From contig DASWEY010000003.1 in the NCBI GenBank assembly GCA_036394575.1, positions 1 to 54,124 of the forward strand: a stretch of DNA of 54,124 bases. The letters run 5' to 3'. Source of the DNA: UKL13-2 sp036394575 (GTDB lineage Bacteria; Pseudomonadota; Gammaproteobacteria; Burkholderiales; Usitatibacteraceae). The notes below the pieces were generated by a model that was not told where the DNA came from, ran no database searches, and saw only the letters and a list, made by a program, of their open reading frames with translations. The first letter of the stretch is position 1, and the number at the start of each line of letters is the position of its first letter. The translations under genes were made by a program, and so were the position numbers. Below are positions 17,329 through 26,536 of the stretch, in pieces.

Positions 17329-17622
17329 ATGAGCTCGGTGCGCGAACAGATTGAGGCCCGCCTGCAGCCGCTGCATCCGACGCTGCTGAAAATCGTCGAC
17401 GAATCGGCCGCGCATGCCGGCCATGCCGGCGCCGCCGCGCATGCCGCACGCCTGGGTGGCGACGCAAACGCAAGCGAAGGCACCCATTTTGAAATTACCG
17501 TGGTCTCGGCCGCCTTTGCCGGCAAAGCGCCAGTGGCCCGGCATCGCATGATTTACGAATTGCTGGATGAATTGATGAAAACGCGCATTCATGCTTTGAA
17601 GATCGACGCGCGTCCCTCGTAA
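17329..17622 (+). CDS. BolA family protein
   Basis: A 97-residue BolA-like protein. Family members bind [2Fe-2S] clusters with monothiol glutaredoxins and affect morphology and iron homeostasis. The end of the fold is clear: GTHFEITVVSAAFAGK, then RHRMIYELLDELMKTRIHAL with the conserved His-rich region. A His- and Ala-rich loop (HAGHAGAAAHAARLGGDA) lies between the first helix and the strand. It is translationally close to yciI (1 bp gap). Confidence 0.9.
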   Translation: MSSVREQIEARLQPLHPTLLKIVDESAAHAGHAGAAAHAARLGGDANASEGTHFEITVVSAAFAGKAPVARHRMIYELLDELMKTRIHALKIDARPS

Positions 17623-17709
17623 GCCCCGGTACTGTTTTTATCGTTTTATTTCGCGTTTTTTCGTTTGTCGTTATTTGTCGTCATCTCTGATCTCTGTTAA
17701 GGAAGCCCT

Positions 17710-18549
17710 ATGCAACTCAATATGAAAAATTTTGCCGTCGCCATCGCCGTCGCGCTGTTCGCCTCGGCCGCAGTCGCCCAGACCAAAACCGAAAAAGCAG
17801 AGAAAGCGGAAAAACCCGCCAAGGCCGCCGGCAGCGGCGTAACCGTCAACGGCGTGGTCATTCCCAAGGCCTATTTCGACGCCATGAATCGCCAGCGCGA
17901 GCAGGCAGGTCAGCCGGCCACACCGGAAATCAACCAGGCCATCCGGGATGAGCTGGTCACCCGTGAGGTCCTCGCCCAGGCGGCACGCAAGAAGGGGGTG
18001 GACAAGGATCCGGCCATCGCCGCGCAAATGGATATTGCCCGCCAGGCCGTGCTCATTCAGGCCTACCTTGACGACTACACCAGAAGCAACCCTATTCCGG
18101 ATACGGCCCTGAAGGCGCAATATGACGCCATCGCCGCGCAAATGGGCAACAAGGAATACAAGGCCCGTCACATCCTGGTCGAAACCGAAGACGAGGCCAA
18201 GGCGATCATCGTCAGCCTCGGCCGCGGCGAAGCCTTCGAAAAACTGGCCAAGGACAAGTCCAAGGACAACGGCTCCAAGGACAACGGCGGCGACCTCGAT
18301 TGGGGTCCGGCTGGCCGTTATGTTCCGGAATTCGGCAATGCCCTGAAAGCGCTGCAAAAAGGTGAGACCAGCAAGACACCGGTCAAGACCCAGTACGGTT
18401 TTCACATCATCCGTCTCGACGATGTGCGCGACCTGAAGGTCCCCACTTTCGAAGAAGCCAAGGAAAACCTGCGCGGCCGCGCCCAGCAGGAACAGGTCGG
18501 CAATCTGGTGAAGAGCTTGCGCGAGCGCGCCAAGATCGACGTGAAATAA
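17710..18549 (+). CDS. Periplasmic peptidyl-prolyl isomerase (parvulin, PpiC/SurA-like)
   Basis: A 279-residue exported foldase. The N-terminus NMKNFAVAIAVALFASAAVAQ is a signal peptide. A SurA-type helical chaperone region follows (about residues 50-150), then one parvulin rotamase domain (about 153-245) with YKARHILVETEDEAKAII, GGDLDWGPAGRYVPEF and TQYGFHIIRLDDVRD. It would catalyse proline isomerisation of outer-membrane or periplasmic proteins. AAGGAAG lies 4 bp upstream of the ATG. A strong hairpin follows the stop. Confidence 0.92.
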   Translation: MQLNMKNFAVAIAVALFASAAVAQTKTEKAEKAEKPAKAAGSGVTVNGVVIPKAYFDAMNRQREQAGQPATPEINQAIRDELVTREVLAQAARKKGVDKDPAIAAQMDIARQAVLIQAYLDDYTRSNPIPDTALKAQYDAIAAQMGNKEYKARHILVETEDEAKAIIVSLGRGEAFEKLAKDKSKDNGSKDNGGDLDWGPAGRYVPEFGNALKALQKGETSKTPVKTQYGFHIIRLDDVRDLKVPTFEEAKENLRGRAQQEQVGNLVKSLRERAKIDVK

Positions 18550-18571
18550 ATCGCCGGCAGATCAAGCAAGA

Positions 18572-18606
18572 AAAAAAAGAGGGGCGGCCAGTGGCTGCCC
18601 CTCTTT
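18572..18606 (+). terminator. Rho-independent-type hairpin, possibly bidirectional
   Basis: AGAGGGGCGGCC, a 3-base loop, then GGCTGCCCCTCT form a GC-rich stem of 12 pairs with one mismatch. It is 22 bp after the parvulin stop. On the plus strand only TTT follows directly, while the A run before it would be a U run for minus-strand transcripts, so it may stop transcription from both sides. Confidence 0.7.
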
Positions 18607-18755
18607 GCATTGTTCTCATTGTTGTTTGCGCCATTCATGACCTGCCGTCAGGCATGCCGGAATGCGCGCAAATTCCTGCCAGCCATTGATGCTAAACCAA
18701 AGCTCCCGGCTTGCCTAGCGTTGCGCGCGCTGCGCAGTTCGATTAACGTTGCGAC

Positions 18756-19133
18756 ATGACCACTCAAATCCAGGTGCAGTTCGCCAAAGCGGGCAACCTC
18801 TACCGGCTCGAAGTTGGCGTTTCCCCGCTGCTGCCGCGCGAAGTGCCTGCCGTGGTTGAAGTGTTCACGGCCCACTGGACCAAGCCCGAGGAAGTCGATC
18901 GCGCCAGCGTCGGCGACGCCAGCGCCCTGATCCTGATCGCCGATCACCAGATTCGCGCCGGCGAACGCCCGGCCGATATCGCCCGCACCCTCAGCTATGC
19001 CATCTGGCGCAAGCTCGACCGCTACGTCAAGGTCACGATAGAAGCCACCTACCTGGGCGAAAGCCCGGACTCGCACTTCGAGTTCGGCGAAAGCGCCTAT
19101 GCGGAAGCCTACGGGGCGCGCTTCGAAAACTAG
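18756..19133 (+). CDS. Conserved protein of unknown function
   Basis: A 125-residue protein beginning MTTQIQVQFAKAGNLYRLEV, without signal peptide or membrane segment. I do not recognise a family. It sits alone on the plus strand between the parvulin terminator and the end of purL, with the palindromic repeat copy B just after its stop. Codon use and GC content match the surrounding genes, which supports it being real. Confidence 0.6.
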   Translation: MTTQIQVQFAKAGNLYRLEVGVSPLLPREVPAVVEVFTAHWTKPEEVDRASVGDASALILIADHQIRAGERPADIARTLSYAIWRKLDRYVKVTIEATYLGESPDSHFEFGESAYAEAYGARFEN

Positions 19134-19140
19134 CAAATAG

Positions 19141-19210
19141 AAATCAAAACCCCAGCATTGGCGCGGCTTTCGGGGCAAAAATGCCTGAAAAGGCGCGCCA
19201 AATGGCGTTC
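19141..19210 (+). repeat. Dispersed palindromic repeat, copy B
   Basis: Near-perfect inverted arms TTGGCGCG...CGCGCCAA around GGGGCAAAAATGCC, with outer flanks AAATCAAAACCCCAGCA and AATGGCGTTC. It lies in the convergent gap between the 18756 gene and purL. It has the same orientation as copy D. Confidence 0.8.
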
Positions 19211-19234
19211 TAGATATTTTCTTCGTGCCCTGCC

Positions 19235-22200
19235 TCAGCCCACCCAGGCGCGCGCATTCTGGAACAGGCGCATCCACGGACTTTCACGCGATACCGCGTC
19301 CCATGCCTTCGGATGCCAGGACAAATTGACGTTCAGGGCCACGCGCTCGGGATGCGGCATCATGATGTTGAAGCGGCCATCCGGCGTGGTGAAGGCGGTC
19401 ATGCCCAGCGGCGAGCCATTGGGATTGGCCGGGAAGGCTTCGCTGACGCGCCCATAGCCATCGACAAAATGCGCCGCCGCCAGCCAACGCGCGGCGTCCT
19501 GCTGTGCTTGGTCGCGGAACACCGCGCGGCCTTCGCCGTGCGCGGTAGCCACCGGCAGAATCGACCCGGCCATGCCGGCAAACAGGATCGAGGGCGACTC
19601 GCGGATTTCCAGCATGACCGTGCGGGCCTCGTATTGCTCGCTGCGATTGCGCTCCAGATGCGGCCAGTTCTCGGCGCCGGGAATGATGCTGTGTAAATTG
19701 GACATCATCTGGCAGCCATTGCAGGCGCCCAGCGCGAAGGAATCCTTGCGCTGAAAGAACGCGGAAAATTCGTCGCGGGCGCGCGCATTGAACAGGATCG
19801 ATTTCGCCCAGCCTTCGCCTGCCCCCAGCACATCGCCGTAGGAGAAGCCCCCGCAGGCCGCGAAACCTTTGAAGCTCTTCAGCGAAGTACGGCCGGCGAT
19901 GATGTCACTCATATGCACATCGTGGGCGTCGAATCCCGCCTTGGTGAAGGCATGCGCCATCTCGATCTGGCCGTTGACGCCCTGCTCGCGCAGGATGGCG
20001 ATGGCGGGACGCTTGCCGGTGACGATGAAGGGCGCGGCGATATCGGCGCCCGCATCAAAGCCGAGCCTGGCGTGCAGGCCGGGATCCTTGGCGTCGAGCA
20101 GTCGGTCGTATTCCTGTTTTGCGGTGGCAGGGTTGTCGCGCATCGACTGGATGAGGTAACTGGTCTCGCTCCAGGCGCGCTGCAGATCGACGCGCTTTTC
20201 CGCCAGCACCGGTTTCGAGCCGCGGATGATGCGCAACTCGTCGCTGTCGTTCGGATGGCCGATGATGTGGCTGATGCGCGCCAGGCCCGCGTCGCGCAAT
20301 GCCTGCATCACCGCCGCACGATCGGCCTTGCGAATCTGCAGCACCGCGCCCAGTTCCTCGTTGAACAGTGCGGCCAGCATGGCGTCGTTGTCGCCCAGCT
20401 TCTTCGAGGTGGCGGTGACGTCGTAATCATCGACATCGGTTTCGCGTTCGTCGTAAACCAGGGTATCGAGATACAGGGTCGCGCCGCGATGCGCCGCAAA
20501 GGCCATTTCCGCGACGCTGACAAACAAGCCGCCATCGGAACGATCGTGATAGCTGAGCACCTTGCCGGCGCGCGCCAGGGCGCGCACCGCCGCAAAAAAT
20601 CCTTTCAGCAGCGTCGCATCATCGACGTCCGGCGCCTGATTGCCGACTTGCGAATAGACCTGCGCCAGCGCCGAGGCGCCAAGTCGATTGCGGCCCGCCC
20701 CCAGGTCGATCAGCAGTAATTCCGTATCGGCCTCGCGCGACAATTCCGGCGTCAGCGTTGCCGCCGCATCGTTCACGCGGGCAAAGGCGGAAATGATCAG
20801 CGACACCGGCGCCACCACTTCCTTCTTGCCGGCGCCCTCGGTCCACGCGGTTTTCATCGACAACGAATCCTTGCCGACCGGGATCGAAATGCCCAGTTGC
20901 GGACACAACTCCATGCCGACCGCTTTCACCGTCGCAAACAATTTTGCGTCCTCCCCCGGATAGCCTGCGGCGGCCATCCAGTTGGCGGAAAGTTTCAGAT
21001 CGGAGAGTTTGTCGATATCGGCCGCGGCGATATTGGTGATCGCCTCGCCCACCGCCATGCGGCCCGAGGCAGGCGCATCGATGATCGCCAATGGGGTGCG
21101 TTCCCCCATTGCCATCGCCTCGCCCTGCCTGGTATTGAACCCCATCAGGGTCACAGCGCAATCGGCCACCGGCACTTGCCAGGGACCGACGAATTGATCG
21201 CGCGCAGTCAGTCCGCCGACCGAGCGGTCGCCGATGGTGATGAGGAAGGATTTGTCGGCCACCGTGGGCAGACGCAGCACGCGGTACGCGGCTTCGCGCA
21301 GATCGATATTCGCGGTATTCAACGCCGGCAATTCCGGCGCGACCGTCTGCACCTCGCGATGCATGCGCGGCGGCTTGCCGAGCAGCACGTCCATGCCCAT
21401 ATCGACGGCGCGATTGTTGAACAGGGGATCGGCCACCACCAGTTGCGGCTCTGCAGTCGCTTCGCCCAGCACCGCAAAGGGACAGCGCTCGCGCTTGCAG
21501 AATGCCTCGAAGGTCGCCAACGATGCGGGCGCGATCGCCAGCACATAGCGTTCCTGCGATTCATTGCTCCAGATTTCGCGTGGGCTCATGCCCGGCTCTT
21601 CGGACGGTACCTTGCGCAAATCGAATTTGGCGCCGACGCCGCCGGCATGCGCCAGCTCGGGCAGGGCATTCGAGATGCCGCCCGCACCCACATCGTGGAT
21701 CGACAGGATCGGATTGGCCTCGCCCAGTTGCCAGCAGGCGTCGATCACCTCCTGGCAGCGCCGCTCCATTTCGGCGTTGGCGCGCTGCACCGAATCGAAA
21801 TCCAGCGCTTCCGTGTTCGAGCCCGATGTCATGCTGGACGCCGCGCCGCCGCCGAGGCCGATGCGCATGCCGGGGCCGCCGAGCTGAATGAACAGGGTGC
21901 CGGGGCCGAACGGTTTTTTATGCGTGTGCTTGCCCGAGATATTGCCGAGACCGCCGGCGATCATGATCGGCTTGTGATAGCCGCGCACCACCTTGTCGGC
22001 AAACTGTTCATAAGTGCGGAAGTAACCGCACAAATTGATGCGCCCGAATTCATTGTTGAACGCGGCGCCGCCGATCGGGCCTTCGATCATGATCGACAAG
22101 GCGGAGGCGATGCGCGCCGGCTTGCCATAAGTACCTTCCCAGGCCTGCAGATGGCCGGGGATATTGAGGTTCGACACCGAGAAACCGGTCAGCCCGGCCT

Positions 22201-23215
22201 TGGGTTTGGCGCCGATGCCGGTGGCGCCTTCATCGCGAATCTCGCCGCCGGAACCGGTGGCCGCGCCCGGCCAGGGGGCGATGGCGGTGGGATGGTTATG
22301 CGTCTCCACCTTCATCAGGATATGTGTCTCATCTTCGTTGAAGCCATACTTGCCCGCGGTCGGGAAAAAGCGTTCGATGCGAGCGCCTTCCATGATCGCG
22401 GAATTGTCCGAATAGGCAACGATGGTGCCGGCAGGCGCAAGCTGGTGAGTGTTGCGGATCATCGCGAACAGGCTTTTATCCTGCGCCTTGCCGTCGATCG
22501 TCCAGCCGGCATTGAAAATCTTGTGGCGGCAATGCTCGGAATTGGCCTGCGCGAACATCATCAGCTCGACATCAGTGGGGTCGCGCTGGATGCGCGCGTA
22601 GTAGTCGAACAGATAGTCGATTTCATCGGCCGACATGGCCAGCCCCATGTCGGCATTGGCGCGCGCCAGGGCGGCCTTGCCCTCGCGCATCACCGCCACT
22701 GAAGCCAGCGGCTGCGGCGGCTGGGTGACAAACAGCGCCTGCGCATCGTCGAAGGCGGGACACAGGGTCTCGGTCATCGGATCATGAATCGCGCGGATGA
22801 CGGCGGCCCGCGCCGCCTCGCTCAAGGAAGCCTTGCTGTCGATATAAAACGCGGTGCCGCGCTCGATGCGGCGGATGGCGTCGAGGCCGCAGTTGTGCGC
22901 GATGTCGGTAGCCTTCGAAGCCCAGGAGGAAATCGTGCCGATGCGCGGCAACACCAGCATCGGCGCGGCCTGCGGCTCGGCTGCACGCTGGCTGCCATAG
23001 GTCAGCAACTGTTCGAGCACACGCTGCTCGGCGGTGGTCAGTGCGCGCGCGACTTGCACAAAATGCACGAACTCGGCTTGAATCCCGGCGATTTCCGGAT
23101 GCGCGGCCTTTAATGGCGCCAGCAGTTTTTCGATGCGAAACGGCGACAGGGCGACAGCGCCGCGCAAGGTGATGATGGAAGGCGCGACTGGCGAAGCAAC
23201 AGACGGGGCGGTCAT
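19235..23215 (-). CDS. purL: Phosphoribosylformylglycinamidine synthase (single chain)
   Basis: A 1,326-residue enzyme of purine synthesis that converts FGAR, glutamine and ATP to FGAM. All domains are fused as in other proteobacteria: PurS-like N-terminus, linker, two AIR-synthase-type domains (ETHNHPTAIAPWPGAATGSG; LSIHDVGAGGISNALPEL; SYHDRSDGGLFVSVAEMAFA) and a C-terminal glutaminase. The glutaminase triad is visible as Cys in GACNGCQMMSN and the MPHPERV segment near the end. It is monocistronic, with 128 bp to ygfX downstream on the chromosome map. Confidence 0.97.
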   Translation of the reverse strand: MTAPSVASPVAPSIITLRGAVALSPFRIEKLLAPLKAAHPEIAGIQAEFVHFVQVARALTTAEQRVLEQLLTYGSQRAAEPQAAPMLVLPRIGTISSWASKATDIAHNCGLDAIRRIERGTAFYIDSKASLSEAARAAVIRAIHDPMTETLCPAFDDAQALFVTQPPQPLASVAVMREGKAALARANADMGLAMSADEIDYLFDYYARIQRDPTDVELMMFAQANSEHCRHKIFNAGWTIDGKAQDKSLFAMIRNTHQLAPAGTIVAYSDNSAIMEGARIERFFPTAGKYGFNEDETHILMKVETHNHPTAIAPWPGAATGSGGEIRDEGATGIGAKPKAGLTGFSVSNLNIPGHLQAWEGTYGKPARIASALSIMIEGPIGGAAFNNEFGRINLCGYFRTYEQFADKVVRGYHKPIMIAGGLGNISGKHTHKKPFGPGTLFIQLGGPGMRIGLGGGAASSMTSGSNTEALDFDSVQRANAEMERRCQEVIDACWQLGEANPILSIHDVGAGGISNALPELAHAGGVGAKFDLRKVPSEEPGMSPREIWSNESQERYVLAIAPASLATFEAFCKRERCPFAVLGEATAEPQLVVADPLFNNRAVDMGMDVLLGKPPRMHREVQTVAPELPALNTANIDLREAAYRVLRLPTVADKSFLITIGDRSVGGLTARDQFVGPWQVPVADCAVTLMGFNTRQGEAMAMGERTPLAIIDAPASGRMAVGEAITNIAAADIDKLSDLKLSANWMAAAGYPGEDAKLFATVKAVGMELCPQLGISIPVGKDSLSMKTAWTEGAGKKEVVAPVSLIISAFARVNDAAATLTPELSREADTELLLIDLGAGRNRLGASALAQVYSQVGNQAPDVDDATLLKGFFAAVRALARAGKVLSYHDRSDGGLFVSVAEMAFAAHRGATLYLDTLVYDERETDVDDYDVTATSKKLGDNDAMLAALFNEELGAVLQIRKADRAAVMQALRDAGLARISHIIGHPNDSDELRIIRGSKPVLAEKRVDLQRAWSETSYLIQSMRDNPATAKQEYDRLLDAKDPGLHARLGFDAGADIAAPFIVTGKRPAIAILREQGVNGQIEMAHAFTKAGFDAHDVHMSDIIAGRTSLKSFKGFAACGGFSYGDVLGAGEGWAKSILFNARARDEFSAFFQRKDSFALGACNGCQMMSNLHSIIPGAENWPHLERNRSEQYEARTVMLEIRESPSILFAGMAGSILPVATAHGEGRAVFRDQAQQDAARWLAAAHFVDGYGRVSEAFPANPNGSPLGMTAFTTPDGRFNIMMPHPERVALNVNLSWHPKAWDAVSRESPWMRLFQNARAWVG

Positions 23216-23343
23216 GGTAGCGAGGGCGGGAAGGAAGGTACGGCAGGCGCTTTGCGGCGGAATTTCGCGCGAAGGTCAAATTATACTGGACTCGCGCCGG
23301 CCATTCCGGCCCGCTGCCCGCGATCAGCCGTCGCCGCCGGGGA

Positions 23344-23844
23344 TCAGGTCCACTTCAGTTGCACCCGCACCCGGCGGAATGCGTCCGCTTCCAGGCTGTC
23401 GGGCCACAGCGGGATGATGCGCGGCCAGCGCCGGCGCCAGGGCGGATCGTCCGCCAGGCAATAAGGCAGGCTGCTGAACCAGGGCGTGACATAGGCGCCG
23501 GACAACACCGCCCCTTCCGCATCCATCTCCGCCAATACCAGTACATTGGCGCGATAGCGCAGTCGTATGACAAGGCCGGGCTCGCCGTCGCCGCCGGCCT
23601 CCGGCGTGGTTACGGCATCGCGTAAATAAAATGCCGTTACTGCGCCGCGGTCAAGCAGACGGGCACGGCGCACTTCGCGCGTCGCCAGCAGGATGACGGC
23701 GGCAATCAGCATCAATCGGCCCCACCAGGCCAGGGGCAGGAATGCGGCGACGATTCCCGCCACCAGCGCACCGCCTGCGGTCACCGCGAGGTGAATGCGC
23801 GAGGGACGCAGCCGCAGCCAGCGCGGGTCTTGATTTTGGTCCAT
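23344..23844 (-). CDS. YgfX-like membrane protein
   Basis: About 166 residues. Two membrane helices near the N-terminus (HLAVTAGGALVAGIVAAFLP; WGRLMLIAAVILLA) are followed by a soluble domain ending IPLWPDSLEADAFRRVRV, the hallmark of the YgfX/CptA family. In E. coli ygfX sits beside the FAD assembly factor gene sdhE and near ygfZ; here the divergent neighbour is ygfZ, which supports the call, but no sdhE is present. The ATG at 23844 is preferred to a GTG at 23853. Claims that the family is a toxin are disputed and I do not adopt them. Confidence 0.75.
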   Translation of the reverse strand: MDQNQDPRWLRLRPSRIHLAVTAGGALVAGIVAAFLPLAWWGRLMLIAAVILLATREVRRARLLDRGAVTAFYLRDAVTTPEAGGDGEPGLVIRLRYRANVLVLAEMDAEGAVLSGAYVTPWFSSLPYCLADDPPWRRRWPRIIPLWPDSLEADAFRRVRVQLKWT

Positions 23845-23890
23845 GCAACCCACAATTAAAATAAGGACAAAAACACTCTATCATCAGCGC

Positions 23891-24973
23891 ATGAACGAAC
23901 TCTGGACCGCCGAACTGCTGCGTCACGGTGCACAATTCGATAACGGCCGCGCCGCGCATTTCGGCGATCCCGCTGCCGAATTGGAGGCTGCCGCGGCCGG
24001 ACCGATTATCTGCGACCTCTCGCACGAGGGCCTGATCCTCGCCGCCGGCGAGGACGCGGCCACTTTCCTGCACGGCCAGTTCAGCAATGAAGTGCTGGCG
24101 CTGGCGGAAGGCGATGTGCAGTGGAACAGCTGGAATTCGCCGAAGGGCCGCATGCTGACCTCCTTCCTGATGTGGAAAGGACGGCAGGGGTTTTTCCTGC
24201 AACTGCCGCGCGGTCTGCAGGCTGCCATCCAGAAGCGGCTGCAGATGTTCGTGCTGCGCGCCAAGGTCAAGCTGGATGACGCCAGTGCGGGATGGGTTCG
24301 CTTCGGTCTCGCCGGCACCGATATCGATGCCCTGGAAGCCAGTATCCGCGCGGTGTTCGGGGCAATTGCCCGGGGCAATATGAGCAGCGTTCACGGCGAG
24401 GGTGCGCGCCTGCTCCGCCTGTCGCCGCGGCGATTTGAAATCGTCGCCCCTGCCGAGCGTGGCATCGAACTGTGGAACCACTTTGCAAGCAAGGCGGCTG
24501 TACCGGTCGGCGCGCCCGTCTGGGACGGGCTGGCGATTCAGGAAGGCATCATCACCATCCTGCCGGAGACCCAGGACAGCTTCGTCGCGCAGATGGCCAA
24601 CTTTGAACTGATCGGCGGAGTGAACTTCAAAAAGGGCTGCTACCCCGGGCAGGAGATTGTCGCGCGCACCCAGTATCGCGGCATTCTCAAGCGGCGCATG
24701 GTGCGCGTGCATGGTGAGACGACTGATTCGCTGCCGAAGCCGGGCGAGAACGTGTATGCGCCCGAGTTCGGCGAACAGGCGGCCGGCGCATTCGCCAATG
24801 TCGCCCCCGCCGCCGGAGGCGGCTTTGATGCCCTAGTAGTGGCACAACTGGAAAGCATCAACGCGAATTCGCTGCGGATGGGCAATGCCGGCGGCTCGCG
24901 CCTGCAAATCCGTCCGCTGCCCTATGCCATTCCCGAGGTCAGCAATATTGCCAAGGTGCCCAGCGCCGCATAG
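23891..24973 (+). CDS. ygfZ: Folate-binding protein YgfZ
   Basis: A 360-residue tetrahydrofolate-binding protein related to glycine cleavage T protein, needed for repair or assembly of certain iron-sulfur enzymes. The family signature KGCYPGQEIVART with its conserved Cys is near residue 250. Other conserved pieces are FLHGQFSNEV and WNSPKGRMLTSFL. I choose the ATG at 23891 (MNELWTAELLRHG) over one at 23843, which would overlap ygfX. It is divergent from ygfX and faces the GNAT gene tail to tail. Confidence 0.93.
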   Translation: MNELWTAELLRHGAQFDNGRAAHFGDPAAELEAAAAGPIICDLSHEGLILAAGEDAATFLHGQFSNEVLALAEGDVQWNSWNSPKGRMLTSFLMWKGRQGFFLQLPRGLQAAIQKRLQMFVLRAKVKLDDASAGWVRFGLAGTDIDALEASIRAVFGAIARGNMSSVHGEGARLLRLSPRRFEIVAPAERGIELWNHFASKAAVPVGAPVWDGLAIQEGIITILPETQDSFVAQMANFELIGGVNFKKGCYPGQEIVARTQYRGILKRRMVRVHGETTDSLPKPGENVYAPEFGEQAAGAFANVAPAAGGGFDALVVAQLESINANSLRMGNAGGSRLQIRPLPYAIPEVSNIAKVPSAA

Positions 24974-24985
24974 GCGGCAAGGCCG

Positions 24986-25438
24986 CTACAGCTTGCGGCG
25001 CATTTCCAGATGGGGAATGGCGGCTTCGACGAACTCGCTGCCATGCGATAAAAATCCGAGCTTGAAATAAAACGGCGTTGCATGCGTTTGCGAATGCAGC
25101 ATGACTTCCTTGAAGCCGCGCTGTTTGGCCTCTGCACACAGAGCCTCGAGCATGGCCGCGCCGACGCCGTGGCCGCGCCAGGCTTTCAGCACCGCCATAC
25201 GGCCGATGCGCGGAATCGGGTGATCCAGGATCAGGCGCGCGGTCGCAATGACCGTGCCGCCATCGTCGGTCGCGGCCACATGCAGGCAGCGCGCCGCGTC
25301 GGCGTCCAGATCGTCGAGTTCGAATTCAGGCGGAACACCCTGCTCGCGCACAAACACGGTAAAACGAACCTGGGAGAGCGCTTCGCCCAGCTGTATCCAG
25401 CTGACAGGGGAGATGGTGAAACTTGAGACTTGATCCAT
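24986..25438 (-). CDS. GNAT family N-acetyltransferase
   Basis: A 150-residue acetyl-CoA-dependent transferase. The acetyl-CoA loop is AWRGHGVGAAMLEALCAEAK near residue 95, preceded by the strand IPRIGRMAVLK, and followed by VMLHSQTHATPFYFKLGF. The N-terminal VRFTVFVREQGVPPEFELDD is typical of the ElaA-like/YjcF-like GNATs. The substrate is not predictable. It converges on ygfZ with 12 bp between stops. Confidence 0.88.
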   Translation of the reverse strand: MDQVSSFTISPVSWIQLGEALSQVRFTVFVREQGVPPEFELDDLDADAARCLHVAATDDGGTVIATARLILDHPIPRIGRMAVLKAWRGHGVGAAMLEALCAEAKQRGFKEVMLHSQTHATPFYFKLGFLSHGSEFVEAAIPHLEMRRKL

Positions 25439-25593
25439 GCTAGGTGCCGGAAGCTCGCGATATCTGAATGACGACGGGCATATTACCGCGTCCCGGCGCC
25501 GAAAAATTTTTCGGAATGAAATTTTTGCCGGCTCGATGTGCAGGAACCGGTTTCGATGTAAGGGAATGTCTTACATGCGCCCCGCTCCCGTGC

Positions 25594-26427
25594 TCAAGGA
25601 CCACACAGCGGTGCACTCAGAGCCTGCAACACCTCGCCGCTGCGCTGATTCTGCACAAAGCCGGCAATATTGAGGTCGGCGCGTTTCCAGTCTCCGCCAA
25701 GGTCCACCTGGCGCTGAATGTCGATGGCGCCGGATGGGTCGGATGGAATGGGGATCGGTCCGAGCAACGCGCGCACCACATGGTCGTGCTTCAGCGTACG
25801 GCCCCGGTTCTCGCCCGCCGTCACGCGGCTTTGCAGATTGTTCTCGGTCAGCGCAATGAACAACGCGGATTCGTCGCGCAGGGCCGCATCCGCAATGTTT
25901 ACGTTGATCTTCACCACGATCGCCGTTGCCGCCGGATTGACCGCGTTCACCGCCAGCCTCAATGCTGCGCGCGCCGGCCGCGCCGCCAGATCGCGCATCC
26001 CGGCGTCGAATTTCGAATTGAAGGCCCAGGCGCGCGCGTCCCTGCCGTCAAGCAGGACCTGCGGCGTATACACCACGCGACCGCCCTGCCGGGCGACGGT
26101 GCTGCGCTGGCGCTCGGTCCAGGCCGCCTTGCCGAAGGGATCTTTCCAGCCGATGTAATCCCAGTAATCGACATGGAAAGCCAGCGGTACCACGCCATCC
26201 CGCCGGAAGGATAGCGTCGAAAACCACTTGTCCGCTGGCGGACAACTGTCGCATCCTTCCGAGGTATAGAGTTCGATGACGGATGCCGTGCGCGGCCCGC
26301 TGCTCCGGGGAGCAACCGCGCCGCAAGCGATCGACGGAGTAGCCGCTCCGGCGGACGCGATGGTCGACGACAATGACAAGAAGGCAACGGCCACTATCTG
26401 CGCCACCAATGAAATTCCGGGCTGCAT
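25594..26427 (-). CDS. DUF1223 family exported thioredoxin-like protein
   Basis: About 277 residues. The signal peptide starts MQPGISLVAQIVAVAFLSLS and ends near ASAGA. I use the ATG at 26427 with GGAGAG 5 bp upstream; a longer frame to 26469 is possible. The DUF1223 signature is complete: VIELYTSEGCDSCPPADKW with a CxxC that suggests a redox or metal site, then VPLAFHVDYWDYIGWKDPF and VYTPQVLLDGRD. The biochemical role is unknown. It stands alone, with ppa about 110 bp upstream on the same strand. Confidence 0.87.
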   Translation of the reverse strand: MQPGISLVAQIVAVAFLSLSSTIASAGAATPSIACGAVAPRSSGPRTASVIELYTSEGCDSCPPADKWFSTLSFRRDGVVPLAFHVDYWDYIGWKDPFGKAAWTERQRSTVARQGGRVVYTPQVLLDGRDARAWAFNSKFDAGMRDLAARPARAALRLAVNAVNPAATAIVVKINVNIADAALRDESALFIALTENNLQSRVTAGENRGRTLKHDHVVRALLGPIPIPSDPSGAIDIQRQVDLGGDWKRADLNIAGFVQNQRSGEVLQALSAPLCGP

Positions 26428-26536
26428 TCGACTCTCCGCTGGCGTGGCGACTGGATCGGGTTGAAACACAGTCGCATCAGTCGGCGCATGGCGCGCCGCC
26501 TTACAGCTTGCGGATTGACCTGCCCCGCGGCGCCAG

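Noticed and set aside
20897..22702. Open frame of 601 codons on the plus strand
   Set aside because: It is fully antisense to purL, rich in His, Arg, Gln and Gly as expected for a GC-rich shadow frame, and has no family features.
25499..25576. Perfect palindrome CCGAAAAATTTTTCGG and a GGAACC...GTCT pair resembling an ECF sigma promoter
   Set aside because: Spacing of 19 bp is unusual, and it would point antisense into the DUF1223 gene with no gene to drive. I cannot support a function.
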